Assembly (NCBI RefSeq): GCF_013282575.1
Contig: NZ_JAAAYE010000001.1
Coordinates: forward strand, 124,001-188,000
Source: Paraburkholderia sp. NMBU_R16
Lineage (GTDB): Bacteria; Pseudomonadota; Gammaproteobacteria; Burkholderiales; Burkholderiaceae
Reading direction: 5' to 3'
Length of the DNA: 64,000 nucleotides
Shown: positions 8,983-16,905 of the stretch, in pieces
Position numbering within the stretch: the first letter of the stretch is position 1
Layout: each line of letters opens with the position of its first letter
Program-made: the position numbers and the translations under genes
The notes under the pieces: generated by a model
What the model was told of the DNA's origin: nothing
Databases searched by the model: none
Seen by the model: only the letters and a program-made list of their open reading frames with translations

Positions 8983-9172
8983 ATCCAGTGACGAGCCGGT
9001 GCGGCGATGCCGCGACGAGCGGGGGCGCCCCGAACGAAACCGGTCGATGCGCATCGATGCGATCGGTTCGGCACGGTGCGTAACATCGTCCGATTTTTAT
9101 ATCAAAATCGACTGCAGCCGCGGCCTGGGGCGACGATCGCGGCTATTCCAAACCGCAAAACATTCGACGCTC

Positions 9173-9715
9173 ATGATTTCGAGGCCTTCGGACCTGCCGG
9201 CGCCCCTTGCCGACGCTGACGTGTCCGTCGTATTCGACGACTGGTACCGCTCGCACGCGCTTGCCATTCAACGCTTCATCCTGCGTCGGGTGCGCAGCGC
9301 CGAAGATGCGGAAGACATCCTCCAGTCCACCTATCTCGGCGCATGGGAAAACCGGTCGTCCTATCGCGGCACGGCACATCCGAAAACATGGCTCACCGCC
9401 ATCGCGCTCAACATCGTGCGCAATTACGTCAATCGCACCGCGGACTACCGGTTCATCGTCGAAAGCATCGACGACCACGAAGAAGAACTCGTCGACACGC
9501 TCGCTCCCGAGCGCCGCATGTCGATCAACCAGCGCTTTACGCAATTCATCGAATTCGCGCAGTCGCTCCCGCCCGATCAGCAACGCATGATCGAGCTACT
9601 GTTTATCGACGACGTCAGCTACGTGCAGGTCGCGCAACGGCTCGGCATCCCCGTCGGCACCGTGCGCTCGCGGCTCGCCCGGCTGCGCGCGAAACTCGAG
9701 CGGCATTGCGCATGA
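9173..9715 (+). CDS. ECF-type RNA polymerase sigma factor of the T3SS locus (HrpL-like role)
   Basis: This 180-residue sigma-70 family protein carries region 2 (YRSHALAIQRFILRRVRSAEDAEDILQ and the RGTAHPKTWLTAIALNIVRNY helix that binds the -10) and region 4 (LPPDQQRMIELLFIDDVSYVQVAQRLGIPVGTVRSRLARLR, the -35-binding helix-turn-helix). It begins the plus-strand operon with the small gene and sctC, and is divergent from the sctIJKL unit. Position and the shared GGAACC-type boxes suggest that it drives T3SS transcription as HrpL does. No anti-sigma factor is recognisable beside it. The ATG at 9173 fits the domain start; its ribosome site is weak. Confidence 0.88.
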   Translation: MISRPSDLPAPLADADVSVVFDDWYRSHALAIQRFILRRVRSAEDAEDILQSTYLGAWENRSSYRGTAHPKTWLTAIALNIVRNYVNRTADYRFIVESIDDHEEELVDTLAPERRMSINQRFTQFIEFAQSLPPDQQRMIELLFIDDVSYVQVAQRLGIPVGTVRSRLARLRAKLERHCA

Positions 9716-9966
9716 ACCGCCCCTTCTCCCAGACCACGCTCGACGGACGATCCATGACACCCACACTGAGCCCCACCGAACTCCAACTCGCGCGCGCGAT
9801 CGAGCACGCCGATGAGGTCCGCGATACGCTTTCGCCGGGCGCTCCGGAGCAGTGGCAGCGCTACGTCGATGCGCTGCGCGGCGTGTCGCTCGCAAACTGG
9901 AGCGCAACGACCGATCTACAGACGAAGTTCGTACTGGCGCGCGCAGTGCTCAATGAAATCCGTTGA
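9712..9966 (+). CDS. Small unknown protein between the sigma factor and sctC, 84 aa
   Basis: An 84-residue cytoplasmic-looking protein whose ATG overlaps the sigma factor stop (ATGA) and whose end overlaps the start of sctC by 14 bp, so it is tightly built into the operon. A second ATG at 9754 (MTPTLSPTE) could be used. The C-terminal half (WQRYVDALRGVSLANW... TKFVLARAVLNEIR) should form helices. I do not recognise it. Its position suits a regulator of the sigma factor or a small T3SS accessory protein, but nothing in the sequence decides between them. Confidence 0.65.
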   Translation: MNRPFSQTTLDGRSMTPTLSPTELQLARAIEHADEVRDTLSPGAPEQWQRYVDALRGVSLANWSATTDLQTKFVLARAVLNEIR

Positions 9967-11518
9967 ATGGCTGCGCCGATGCGCGCTCGCACTCATCGGT
10001 GCGATCGTTCTCGGCGCCGCCGGCGCACGCGCGGGCGAATCACCGCATGACGGGCTCGATGCGCCCTATGCGTTTCAAGCGGCGCAATCGACGCCGCTCG
10101 ACGCGCTCGATCGCTTCGCCAAGGATCACGGACTGCGCCTTCGCGTCGCCGCCGAGCGCGGGCGCAATAACGGTAGCTGGCGCACGGCGCGCCTCGCCGG
10201 ATGGCTTCGGGCAGAAACCGGCCGCGACTTTCTGGAGCAGCTCGCCCGCACTCATCATTTCGATTGGTTCGTCGCGAACCGCACACTGTACGTGAGCGCC
10301 CGCACCGCTTCGCGCGTCGAACGCATGGCGCTCGGCGGCCTCGACCCCGAGGCAGCGCGCGCGGCGCTGGCAGCCGTCGGGCTCTATGAGCCGCGCTTCG
10401 GCTGGGGCGCACTGCCCGGCCAGGATGCCGTGCTCGTCGGCGGGCCGGGCGAGTATCGATTGCTGCTGCGCCAGTTCCTCGCGCACCGTCCGACCACAAG
10501 CGCAGCCGCCGAGCCTCAGCCGATGGTGTTCGTGCTGCGCCATGCGCAGGCGGCCGATGGACCCGCGCCCGAGCGCGGCAAGGCGTCGCGGCCCGGCGTC
10601 GCATCGATTCTTCGCCAGTTGCTGACCGGCGAAGACACGCACCTGCCAAGGCACGATTTCTTGCCACATCAGGCTTCGATACCCGATTTGCCCGGGCTCG
10701 CCGCACCCACCCCATTGCCGCTCGTCGATGCGATCTTTCCCGGCCGGACCGGCACTGCACCCGTCATGCCTATGCTGCCCGATACGCAATCGAGCGCGCC
10801 GCTGCCGCGGAGCTCACGCCACACGGATGTCGTCGTTGCCGCCGACGAGCGAACGAACACGGTGCTCGTGTGGGCCGACGTTGCGCTGCGCACACGCGTG
10901 GCGCAGCTCGTCGAAGCGCTCGATCGGCCACAGCCAATGGTATCGATCGAAGTGCTCGTTCTCGAGACAGAGGATGCGGCGCTCATGCCGCCCGCCTCGG
11001 AACACGCGTCGGGCCACGGCCACGGCCCCGGCGTCGCGGTGCCGGGCGCCAGCGCTGCCGGTGCCGATGCCCAAAGCGATGCACGATGGCTGAATGCACT
11101 CGCCGAGCACCGCGCGCGCGTGCTCAACCGGCAACGCATCGTCGGCTTCGCGAACCGGCACCTGGGCCTGGCGGTCGGCGCGGAAGAGCCGAGTGCGCCC
11201 GCCCCGTCGTCGGCGCCGAGCGCCGACCACGCGAACGGTCGGTCAGCGTCGCATGGCGACGCACTCGATCTCGTTGCGCGCGTCCTGCCGGCGCCGCCGA
11301 GCGGCCCGGCGGCGATCGCCGTCGAGATCGGGCTCGCTATGCGGCAGCCAACCGGGTTGCCCGGGCAGGAATGGGCCAGCACGAGCAGCACCGAACTGAC
11401 GACGGCGGTGGTGCTCGAATCCGGTGCGCCGCCGCGGCTCGTTGCCGTCTACCCGGTCGCCACATCGCGCACGCGTCAACGTGCAGTGCTTCTTAGCGCG
11501 CACGCGCTCTTACCCTAA
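9953..11518 (+). CDS. sctC: T3SS outer-membrane secretin SctC, C-terminally short
   Basis: This 521-residue protein has a clean signal peptide (cleavage after AGARA). The SctC-specific N-terminal domains follow (STPLDALDRFAKDHGLRL, FLEQLARTHHFDWFVANRTLYV, then DVVVAADERTNTVLVWADVALRTRVAQLVEALD) and the secretin domain begins at MVSIEVLVLE. Secretins form the outer-membrane ring of the injectisome. The end is odd: after a LESGAPPRLVAVYP strand it stops, without the conserved final VPxLGDIPxLGxLF-type segment that closes known SctC barrels, and it carries a proline/serine/alanine linker (EEPSAPAPSSAPSADH). It is either a diverged secretin or partly degraded. Start ATG 9953 is chosen for the signal peptide. 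Confidence 0.8.
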   Translation: MKSVEWLRRCALALIGAIVLGAAGARAGESPHDGLDAPYAFQAAQSTPLDALDRFAKDHGLRLRVAAERGRNNGSWRTARLAGWLRAETGRDFLEQLARTHHFDWFVANRTLYVSARTASRVERMALGGLDPEAARAALAAVGLYEPRFGWGALPGQDAVLVGGPGEYRLLLRQFLAHRPTTSAAAEPQPMVFVLRHAQAADGPAPERGKASRPGVASILRQLLTGEDTHLPRHDFLPHQASIPDLPGLAAPTPLPLVDAIFPGRTGTAPVMPMLPDTQSSAPLPRSSRHTDVVVAADERTNTVLVWADVALRTRVAQLVEALDRPQPMVSIEVLVLETEDAALMPPASEHASGHGHGPGVAVPGASAAGADAQSDARWLNALAEHRARVLNRQRIVGFANRHLGLAVGAEEPSAPAPSSAPSADHANGRSASHGDALDLVARVLPAPPSGPAAIAVEIGLAMRQPTGLPGQEWASTSSTELTTAVVLESGAPPRLVAVYPVATSRTRQRAVLLSAHALLP

Positions 11519-11535
11519 CGCGGCCATCCCTTACC

Positions 11536-12228
11536 ATGCTCGAAATTCGTATCTTGAGCGGCTTGCATCGCGGCGCCGCATTTCCGCTCGATGGCGACAC
11601 GATTCGCCTCGGCAGCGGTCCCGACAACGATCTCGTGCTGTGCGATCCCGGTATGCCGGCGCACGCCGGGACATTCTCGCGCGGAGTCGACGATGTATGG
11701 TCGTTTCGCGCTGGCGGCACAGGCAAGGCAGCCTGTCCGATCCTCGTGGGCGCCGGGACACGTCTGGCGATCGGCCCCGCGTGCGCGGGAATCGCCGACG
11801 AACTGGCGCCGTGGGATGCGGGCCCCGCATCGTCGAGCGCGGCAGCCAGCGGCGGATGGCGGGCAGCACTGCGTACGTCGATCACCGAGCTCGCCTGCGT
11901 TGCGGCGTGCGCCGCGATGCTGCTCGGCGCGGCGTTGCTATGGCTCGGGTCCACGCGAAACGCACCCCCCATCGACGCGGCAGGCAATGCACCCGCGGCA
12001 TCGCAAACGGTCCGGCCTGTCGAGGCATCGGTCTATCCGCCGCCCCGGGCCGTCGCACGCGCCCCGCTCGACGTCGCGAGCGTACGCCACGGCCGCCACG
12101 GCTTCGTCGTCACTCGTGAAGGACAAGTCCTGGCGCCCGGCTATCGATGGCGCGACTACACGCTCCAACGAATCGAGCCGCACAAGATCGTGTTCTCGGG
12201 TGCGGGCGTCGCGGAGCTCGCATGGTGA
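11536..12228 (+). CDS. sctD: T3SS inner-membrane ring protein SctD, short form
   Basis: This 230-residue protein has an N-terminal FHA-like cytoplasmic domain (IRLGSGPDNDLVLCDPGMPAHAG), one membrane helix at about 117-138 (CVAACAAMLLGAALLWLG) and a short periplasmic tail. SctD forms the outer ring around SctJ and contacts the sorting platform through its FHA domain. Known SctD proteins are roughly 350-420 residues with several periplasmic ring-building modules; here only about 90 periplasmic residues remain, room for one module. The position between sctC and sctN supports the call. It overlaps sctN by 7 bp. Confidence 0.7.
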   Translation: MLEIRILSGLHRGAAFPLDGDTIRLGSGPDNDLVLCDPGMPAHAGTFSRGVDDVWSFRAGGTGKAACPILVGAGTRLAIGPACAGIADELAPWDAGPASSSAAASGGWRAALRTSITELACVAACAAMLLGAALLWLGSTRNAPPIDAAGNAPAASQTVRPVEASVYPPPRAVARAPLDVASVRHGRHGFVVTREGQVLAPGYRWRDYTLQRIEPHKIVFSGAGVAELAW

Positions 12229-13628
12229 CGATCGCGCGCCCGTCGTCCGATGCGTGCGATACGGCCGATGCCGCCGCGCTCGACGCCCGCCTCGCGGCGT
12301 GGCAAGCCCGGGTGAACGAGCGCTGCGCCAGCCGGGCCACTGCGCATGCATTGGGTCGTGTCGTCGAAGTCAGCGCCACGCTCATCGCCGCGCGGTTGCC
12401 TCGCGCCGAAGTCGGGCACTTGTGCGAGCTCGATTGCATCGACGCGCATGGCCATCCGATGCTCGCCGAAGTCATCGGTTTCAACGATTCACGTACGCTG
12501 CTCGCTCCGCTTGCGCCAACGCAGGGCCTGGCAACGGGCATGTCGCTGCGATCGCTGGGACGCCCGCACGACGTCGAAGCGGGAACACATTTGCTGGGTC
12601 GGCTGCTCGATGGCCTCGGGCGACCGCTCGATGCCTCGCCCCCCGTCGTCCCATCGGGCCGGCACGCGCCGCGTGAATGCGTACGCCGGCCCGTGCTGGC
12701 CGCCCCGCCTACGCCACTCGCACGGCCGCGCATCGTCGATGCGCTGACGACGGGCATTCGCGCGCTCGATGGGGTGTTGACGTTGGGCCGCGGTCAACGC
12801 ATCGGCCTTTTCGCGGGACCGGGTTGCGGCAAGACGACGTTGATCGGTGCGCTCGCACGCGGCATTGACGCCGACGCGGTCGTCCTCGGGCTCGTCGGCG
12901 AACGCGGCCGCGAACTCAATGAATTCCTCGAGCGGGAACTCGATTCCGCTGTGTCCGCGCGAACCGTCGTCGTCTGCGCCACCTCCGAGCGCCCGGCCAT
13001 GGAGCGCGTGCGCGCCGCTTTCACGGCCACGGCGATCGCGGAGGGGCTCAGCGCGAACGGCGCTCATGTGTTGCTGCTCGTCGATTCGCTCACGCGTGTC
13101 GCTCGGGCTCAACGGGAGATCGGCATCGCGGCCGGGGAGCCGACAGGGCACGCCGGGTTGCCCCCCTCGGTCTACGCGATGCTGCCGCGTCTCACCGAGC
13201 GAGCCGGGCCGTTGCCGCGGGGCTCGATCACTGCCGTCTATACGGTATTGACCGAAACGTCGACGCTCGATCCGATCGCCGAGGAAGCGCGCTCGCTGCT
13301 CGACGGGCACATCGTGCTGTCGACGGAACTGGCCCAGCGCGGGCATTTTCCCGCGATCGACATACTCGCGAGTACAAGCCGAGCGATGGACGCGATCGTC
13401 GCCGAATCGCATCGAAACGACGCGGCTCGATTGCGCTGCCTTTTGTCGCGATATCGCGATCTTCAGCTACTGCTGACGCTCGGCGAGTATCAAGCAGGGC
13501 GCGACGCCGAAAACGACGACGCCGTCGCGCGTCATCCGCGCCTTCTCGCATTCCTGCGTCAAGACACGCGTACGCCGTGCCAATGGCGAGATACGCTCGA
13601 GCAACTGCATGCTGCCGTCGCTCATTGA
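12222..13628 (+). CDS. sctN: T3SS ATPase SctN
   Basis: This 468-residue hexameric ATPase of the FliI/YscN family has an N-terminal beta-barrel region, a Walker A at about residue 205 (GPGCGKTT), a Walker B (VLLLVDSLTRVAR), a catalytic GERGRE loop and the ITAVYTVLTET segment. It unfolds and releases substrates and chaperones at the base of the export gate. The ATG at 12222 overlaps the sctD stop; a longer frame from 12147 lies within sctD and is rejected. Its last 20 bases overlap sctO. All catalytic motifs are intact. Confidence 0.95.
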   Translation: MVTIARPSSDACDTADAAALDARLAAWQARVNERCASRATAHALGRVVEVSATLIAARLPRAEVGHLCELDCIDAHGHPMLAEVIGFNDSRTLLAPLAPTQGLATGMSLRSLGRPHDVEAGTHLLGRLLDGLGRPLDASPPVVPSGRHAPRECVRRPVLAAPPTPLARPRIVDALTTGIRALDGVLTLGRGQRIGLFAGPGCGKTTLIGALARGIDADAVVLGLVGERGRELNEFLERELDSAVSARTVVVCATSERPAMERVRAAFTATAIAEGLSANGAHVLLLVDSLTRVARAQREIGIAAGEPTGHAGLPPSVYAMLPRLTERAGPLPRGSITAVYTVLTETSTLDPIAEEARSLLDGHIVLSTELAQRGHFPAIDILASTSRAMDAIVAESHRNDAARLRCLLSRYRDLQLLLTLGEYQAGRDAENDDAVARHPRLLAFLRQDTRTPCQWRDTLEQLHAAVAH

Positions 13629-14115
13629 TCCGCGCGTCCTGCGCCTGTTGGGCAGGAGGGCGGAGGCCCGCCTCGCACGGGCCGGCGAGCTCGTCGCCGA
13701 TGCCAGGCGCGATGCGAGCGCGGCATCTCACGAACTCGAATGCGCGCGCCGCGTGCTGGCCAGCCTCGACCTCGAAATCGTTCGCACACGCGAAGCGCTT
13801 CGGCGCCGCATTGCGCAAGGCGCTTCCCATACCGACTTCCTGAACCGCAACGATTTCGCGGGCCACGAGCACGCCTATACGCATCTCATGGCGCGCCGTT
13901 CCAACGCAGGCTCCGCCGTCGACACGGCGAACGAGCGATTCGAGGTCGCACGCGCGGCGCTGGCCGCAGCCCTGGACACTCAGCGCAAGTGTTGGCGCCA
14001 GCGGGAAAAATATCGGCTGGCCGAGCGACTGTCGGCTCGGGCGGGCATCGAGGATCCCGTGGACCTGTCGTCGCTGACCGTATCGTCCACACCGCCAATG
14101 CGAGTGCAAGGATGA
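13609..14115 (+). CDS. sctO: T3SS ATPase central stalk protein SctO
   Basis: This 168-residue, arginine- and alanine-rich protein is predicted to be a long antiparallel coiled coil, as expected for SctO/YscO/FliJ, the stalk that links the SctN hexamer to the SctV ring. It lies between sctN (20-bp overlap) and sctQ (ATGA overlap), the canonical place. Members of this family share little sequence, so the assignment depends on position, length and helical character. The SctP needle-length regulator that usually follows SctO is missing here. Confidence 0.75.
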   Translation: MLPSLIDPRVLRLLGRRAEARLARAGELVADARRDASAASHELECARRVLASLDLEIVRTREALRRRIAQGASHTDFLNRNDFAGHEHAYTHLMARRSNAGSAVDTANERFEVARAALAAALDTQRKCWRQREKYRLAERLSARAGIEDPVDLSSLTVSSTPPMRVQG

Positions 14116-15161
14116 CGCATTCGCCCCGCGCGATAGTGCTGCGCCGAGCTGACGCCGCCCACGTCGCCCAAAGCCGGCTCGCCCGCGTACCGAGCCTGCG
14201 TGTCTCGCTGGGCGACGCCAGTACCGCCACGCTCGAGCTTCGTCGCGCGGCGCCCACCGCTCTCGTCGAAGGCTCCGGGCTCGCCATCTCGACCCGATTC
14301 GGCTGCATGAGTTGGCACGATTGCGAAGCATGGCTGCTCGCGCTGACAGGCATCGATCCGGGTCTGGCCGAGCACCGCGCGGCGCGGGAGGCCTTCGTGC
14401 ACTACGCGCTGGCGGCATTGCCCGCACCGCTCGGCGCTGCGCTCGGCGATCCCCGCTACGAGGCGTGCGCGTCCCCTTCGCAAAGCTCGTGCGCAGGCAG
14501 CGACAAAATCCTGATCGTCAGCCTTAGTTGCACGGTGCCGCACCTGCGCGTTGCGATGCTCGTGCGCCTCAATGCCGATGCGCTCAACGAGATGATCGAG
14601 CACGTCCCCTGGCAGTTCCCGTCCCCGCCCATCGCCCCGTGGCTCGAGCGCTTGCCCGGTCGCGCACGCGTGATCGCCGGAACGCTCGCGATGCCGTCCG
14701 CCGACATCCGATCGCTCGTGAGTGGGGACATCCTCCGCCTGCCCTCTCCCGCGTTCGACACGGCCGGCGTCGGACGTGTCGTTTTCGCCGGCCTCGCCTG
14801 GCAAATCCGCTGGCGCGACGCCGATTCCAGCTTCGAAGTCCTTCATCCGATGCACGACGATACCTCCTGCCCTCGGCCGTCAGCCACCGGCCTGCCGCCC
14901 GATACCCCGAACCCGGTCGACCCGGCGCGCCTGCCCGTGCAATTGTCGTTCGTCATCGGCACCCTCGAACTCCCGCTGGGCGCGCTCGCCGCGGCCGGCC
15001 GAGGCACGCTGCTTCGGCTCGCCGAGGGCATGCCGCCGACGGTGCGCATCGAAGCCAACGGTGTGCCCGTCGGCTATGGCGAACTCGTCGATCTCGACGG
15101 CCGGTTGGCCGTCGAGATCACGCAGTGGCGCAGCGAGTCCGGGACCGGCGCTTCGCCATGA
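14112..15161 (+). CDS. sctQ: T3SS sorting platform / C-ring protein SctQ
   Basis: This 349-residue protein has a poorly conserved N-terminal domain and a C-terminal SpoA (surface presentation of antigens) domain: LPVQLSFVIGTLELPLGALAAAGRGTLLRLAEG and VPVGYGELVDLDGRLAVEIT. SctQ forms the cytoplasmic pods that bind SctK, SctL and substrate-chaperone complexes. The ATG at 14112 overlaps the sctO stop (ATGA) and the gene ends in the sctR start (ATGA). An internal start for the short C-terminal SctQ form seen in other species may exist before the SpoA domain but cannot be confirmed. Confidence 0.88.
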   Translation: MTHSPRAIVLRRADAAHVAQSRLARVPSLRVSLGDASTATLELRRAAPTALVEGSGLAISTRFGCMSWHDCEAWLLALTGIDPGLAEHRAAREAFVHYALAALPAPLGAALGDPRYEACASPSQSSCAGSDKILIVSLSCTVPHLRVAMLVRLNADALNEMIEHVPWQFPSPPIAPWLERLPGRARVIAGTLAMPSADIRSLVSGDILRLPSPAFDTAGVGRVVFAGLAWQIRWRDADSSFEVLHPMHDDTSCPRPSATGLPPDTPNPVDPARLPVQLSFVIGTLELPLGALAAAGRGTLLRLAEGMPPTVRIEANGVPVGYGELVDLDGRLAVEITQWRSESGTGASP

Positions 15162-15820
15162 CGCCCGATCAGCATCCGCTCGCACTGCTCGTCTTGCTCG
15201 GCACGCTTTCGTTGCTTCCGCTTGCCGCGATCACGATGACTTCCTATCTGAAGATATCGGTCGTCCTCGTCCTGGTGCGCAACGCAATCGGCGTGCAGCA
15301 AGCGCCGCCCGCGCTCGCGCTCAACGCCGTGGCGCTGGCCGCCACGCTTTTCGTGATGGCGCCGACGCTGAGCGCGTGCCTGGACGAAGCGCAACGGAGC
15401 GCCTCATTGGCAACGGCCGGCGCCGTTTCGGGACGCGAGCAGATCGCGCGGGCCCAGGCGATCGCCGAACCGCTACGTCAGTTCATGCTGCGTAACAGCA
15501 GACTGGAAGAGCGCGAGCGGTTCGTCGAACTGGCGCTCCACGGTTCGCCCGACAGGACCCGAGCGGCCGCCGCGAATGACTGGAGCATCGTCGTCCCCGC
15601 ATTCGTCGTCTCGGAACTGCAGGCCGCATTCGAAATCGGGTTGATTCTTTTCGTTCCATTCGTCGTCATCGATTTACTCGTCTCCAATATCCTGCTCGCG
15701 CTCGGAATGCAAATGGTGCCGCCCACGATGGTTTCGCTGCCGCTCAAGTTGCTGCTTTTCGTGGTCGCGAACGGATGGGGTCGTCTTATCGAAGCGCTCG
15801 TCGTTTCCTATCGAAGCTGA
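15158..15820 (+). CDS. sctR: T3SS export gate protein SctR
   Basis: This 220-residue inner-membrane protein of the FliP/SctR family has four hydrophobic segments, with the signature SYLKISVVLVLVRNAIGVQQAPPALALNA near the N terminus, PAFVVSELQAAFEIGLILFVPFVVIDLLVSNILLALGMQMV in the middle and PTMVSLPLKLLLFV at the end. Five SctR subunits form the helical export gate with SctS and SctT. The ATG at 15158 overlaps the sctQ stop by 4 bp; the longer open frame from 14528 lies within sctQ. The protein is of normal length and well conserved. Confidence 0.96.
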   Translation: MTPDQHPLALLVLLGTLSLLPLAAITMTSYLKISVVLVLVRNAIGVQQAPPALALNAVALAATLFVMAPTLSACLDEAQRSASLATAGAVSGREQIARAQAIAEPLRQFMLRNSRLEERERFVELALHGSPDRTRAAAANDWSIVVPAFVVSELQAAFEIGLILFVPFVVIDLLVSNILLALGMQMVPPTMVSLPLKLLLFVVANGWGRLIEALVVSYRS

Positions 15821-15825
15821 AGCCG

Positions 15826-16089
15826 ATGCCCGATTCCCTCGCCTTCATGCAGCACGCGCTGATCCTCACGTTCAAGATGTCGCTGATCGTCGCCCTCGTT
15901 GCCGCCTGTGCCGGTGTGACGATGTCGCTCGTGTTATCCGCCTTCCAGATCCAGGATCAGACGCTACCGTACGCCGTCAAGCTCGTAGTCGTCTGCGCGA
16001 CGCTCGCCGCGAGCGCCCACTCATTCGGTACTGAACTCGTCCGCCTCGTCGAACAAGCATTCGCGCTCGCCGCGCTGCCGCGCGGATGA
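15826..16089 (+). CDS. sctS: T3SS export gate protein SctS
   Basis: This 87-residue protein has two membrane helices and the FliQ/SctS pattern (LTFKMSLIVALVAACAGVTMSLVLSAFQIQDQTLPYAVKLVVVCATL). Four copies stack on SctR to make the export gate. It starts 5 bp after the sctR stop; the ATG at 15826 is preferred over an upstream one at 15775 that lies within sctR. Length and helix pattern are normal. Confidence 0.94.
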   Translation: MPDSLAFMQHALILTFKMSLIVALVAACAGVTMSLVLSAFQIQDQTLPYAVKLVVVCATLAASAHSFGTELVRLVEQAFALAALPRG

Positions 16090-16095
16090 ACGTCC

Positions 16096-16905
16096 ATGCC
16101 CGATCCGCTCACGAACCCGCTCGGCCCGCTGCTGCCCCTCTTTCTTGCCCTCAGTCTCGGCGCGCTCCGCTGGATCCCCGCACTGATCCTCGTGCCGATC
16201 TTCGCTCCGCACGCGCTGTCGCGCATCGCACGCACCGCCGTTGCACTGGCGCTCGCGCTGCCCGCCGTACCGGGTCTGCTGCCAGCCATCGCGGCGCGCG
16301 CGCCAAGCCCCGGTCTCGCACTGGGCCTGGCAGCGAAGGAGTGCGCTATCGGCCTGCTACTCGCGACTGTCCTCGCCGTTCCATTGTGGGCCGCCGAGTC
16401 GGCGGGGACCTGTCTAGACTATCAACGCGGCGCGAACCCACAGGCGCTCGACCCAGCCGCATCGCCGGACGCCTCGGTCTTCGGCGCCTTGTTCAAGCAC
16501 GCCTCATGTGTCTATCTGATCCATGCCGGCGCGCTTCATGCACTCGTCGCCGTGGTCTATGCAAGCTTCGCCGTCTGGCCGCCGCTCGCCTGGCTGCCTG
16601 CGCTAAACAGCGGCACCTGGACCGCGATCGAGCCATTGCTGACGGCCATGATGCGTCTCGCCGTCCTGCTCGCGCTGCCCTATCTGCTCGCACTCGTTCT
16701 CGTCGAAGTCTGCTTCGCCGTGCTCTCGCGAGCCGCGCCACGGTTTCCGGCATACATCGCGGCGTTGCCGTTCAAAAGCGTCCTCGCGGTGCTCGTGGTC
16801 GCGCTGAGTCTGCCCGCGCTCTTCGATGCCCTCGCCCAGGCCACCTTCGCGCATGCCGAGGCCGCCATGCACGTCCTCGACCGCATGCGCGCCGATAGGC
16901 GATGA
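16096..16905 (+). CDS. sctT: T3SS export gate protein SctT
   Basis: A 269-residue protein with about six hydrophobic segments and typical FliR/SctT features: an early ALRWIPALILVPIFAPHALSRIARTAVALALALPAVPG run and a mid-protein LALGLAAKECAIGLLLATVLAVPLWAAESAGTCLDYQRG. It completes the SctR5-S4-T1 gate. The ATG is 6 bp after the sctS stop, and its own stop overlaps the sctU ATG (ATGA). Confidence 0.95.
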   Translation: MPDPLTNPLGPLLPLFLALSLGALRWIPALILVPIFAPHALSRIARTAVALALALPAVPGLLPAIAARAPSPGLALGLAAKECAIGLLLATVLAVPLWAAESAGTCLDYQRGANPQALDPAASPDASVFGALFKHASCVYLIHAGALHALVAVVYASFAVWPPLAWLPALNSGTWTAIEPLLTAMMRLAVLLALPYLLALVLVEVCFAVLSRAAPRFPAYIAALPFKSVLAVLVVALSLPALFDALAQATFAHAEAAMHVLDRMRADRR

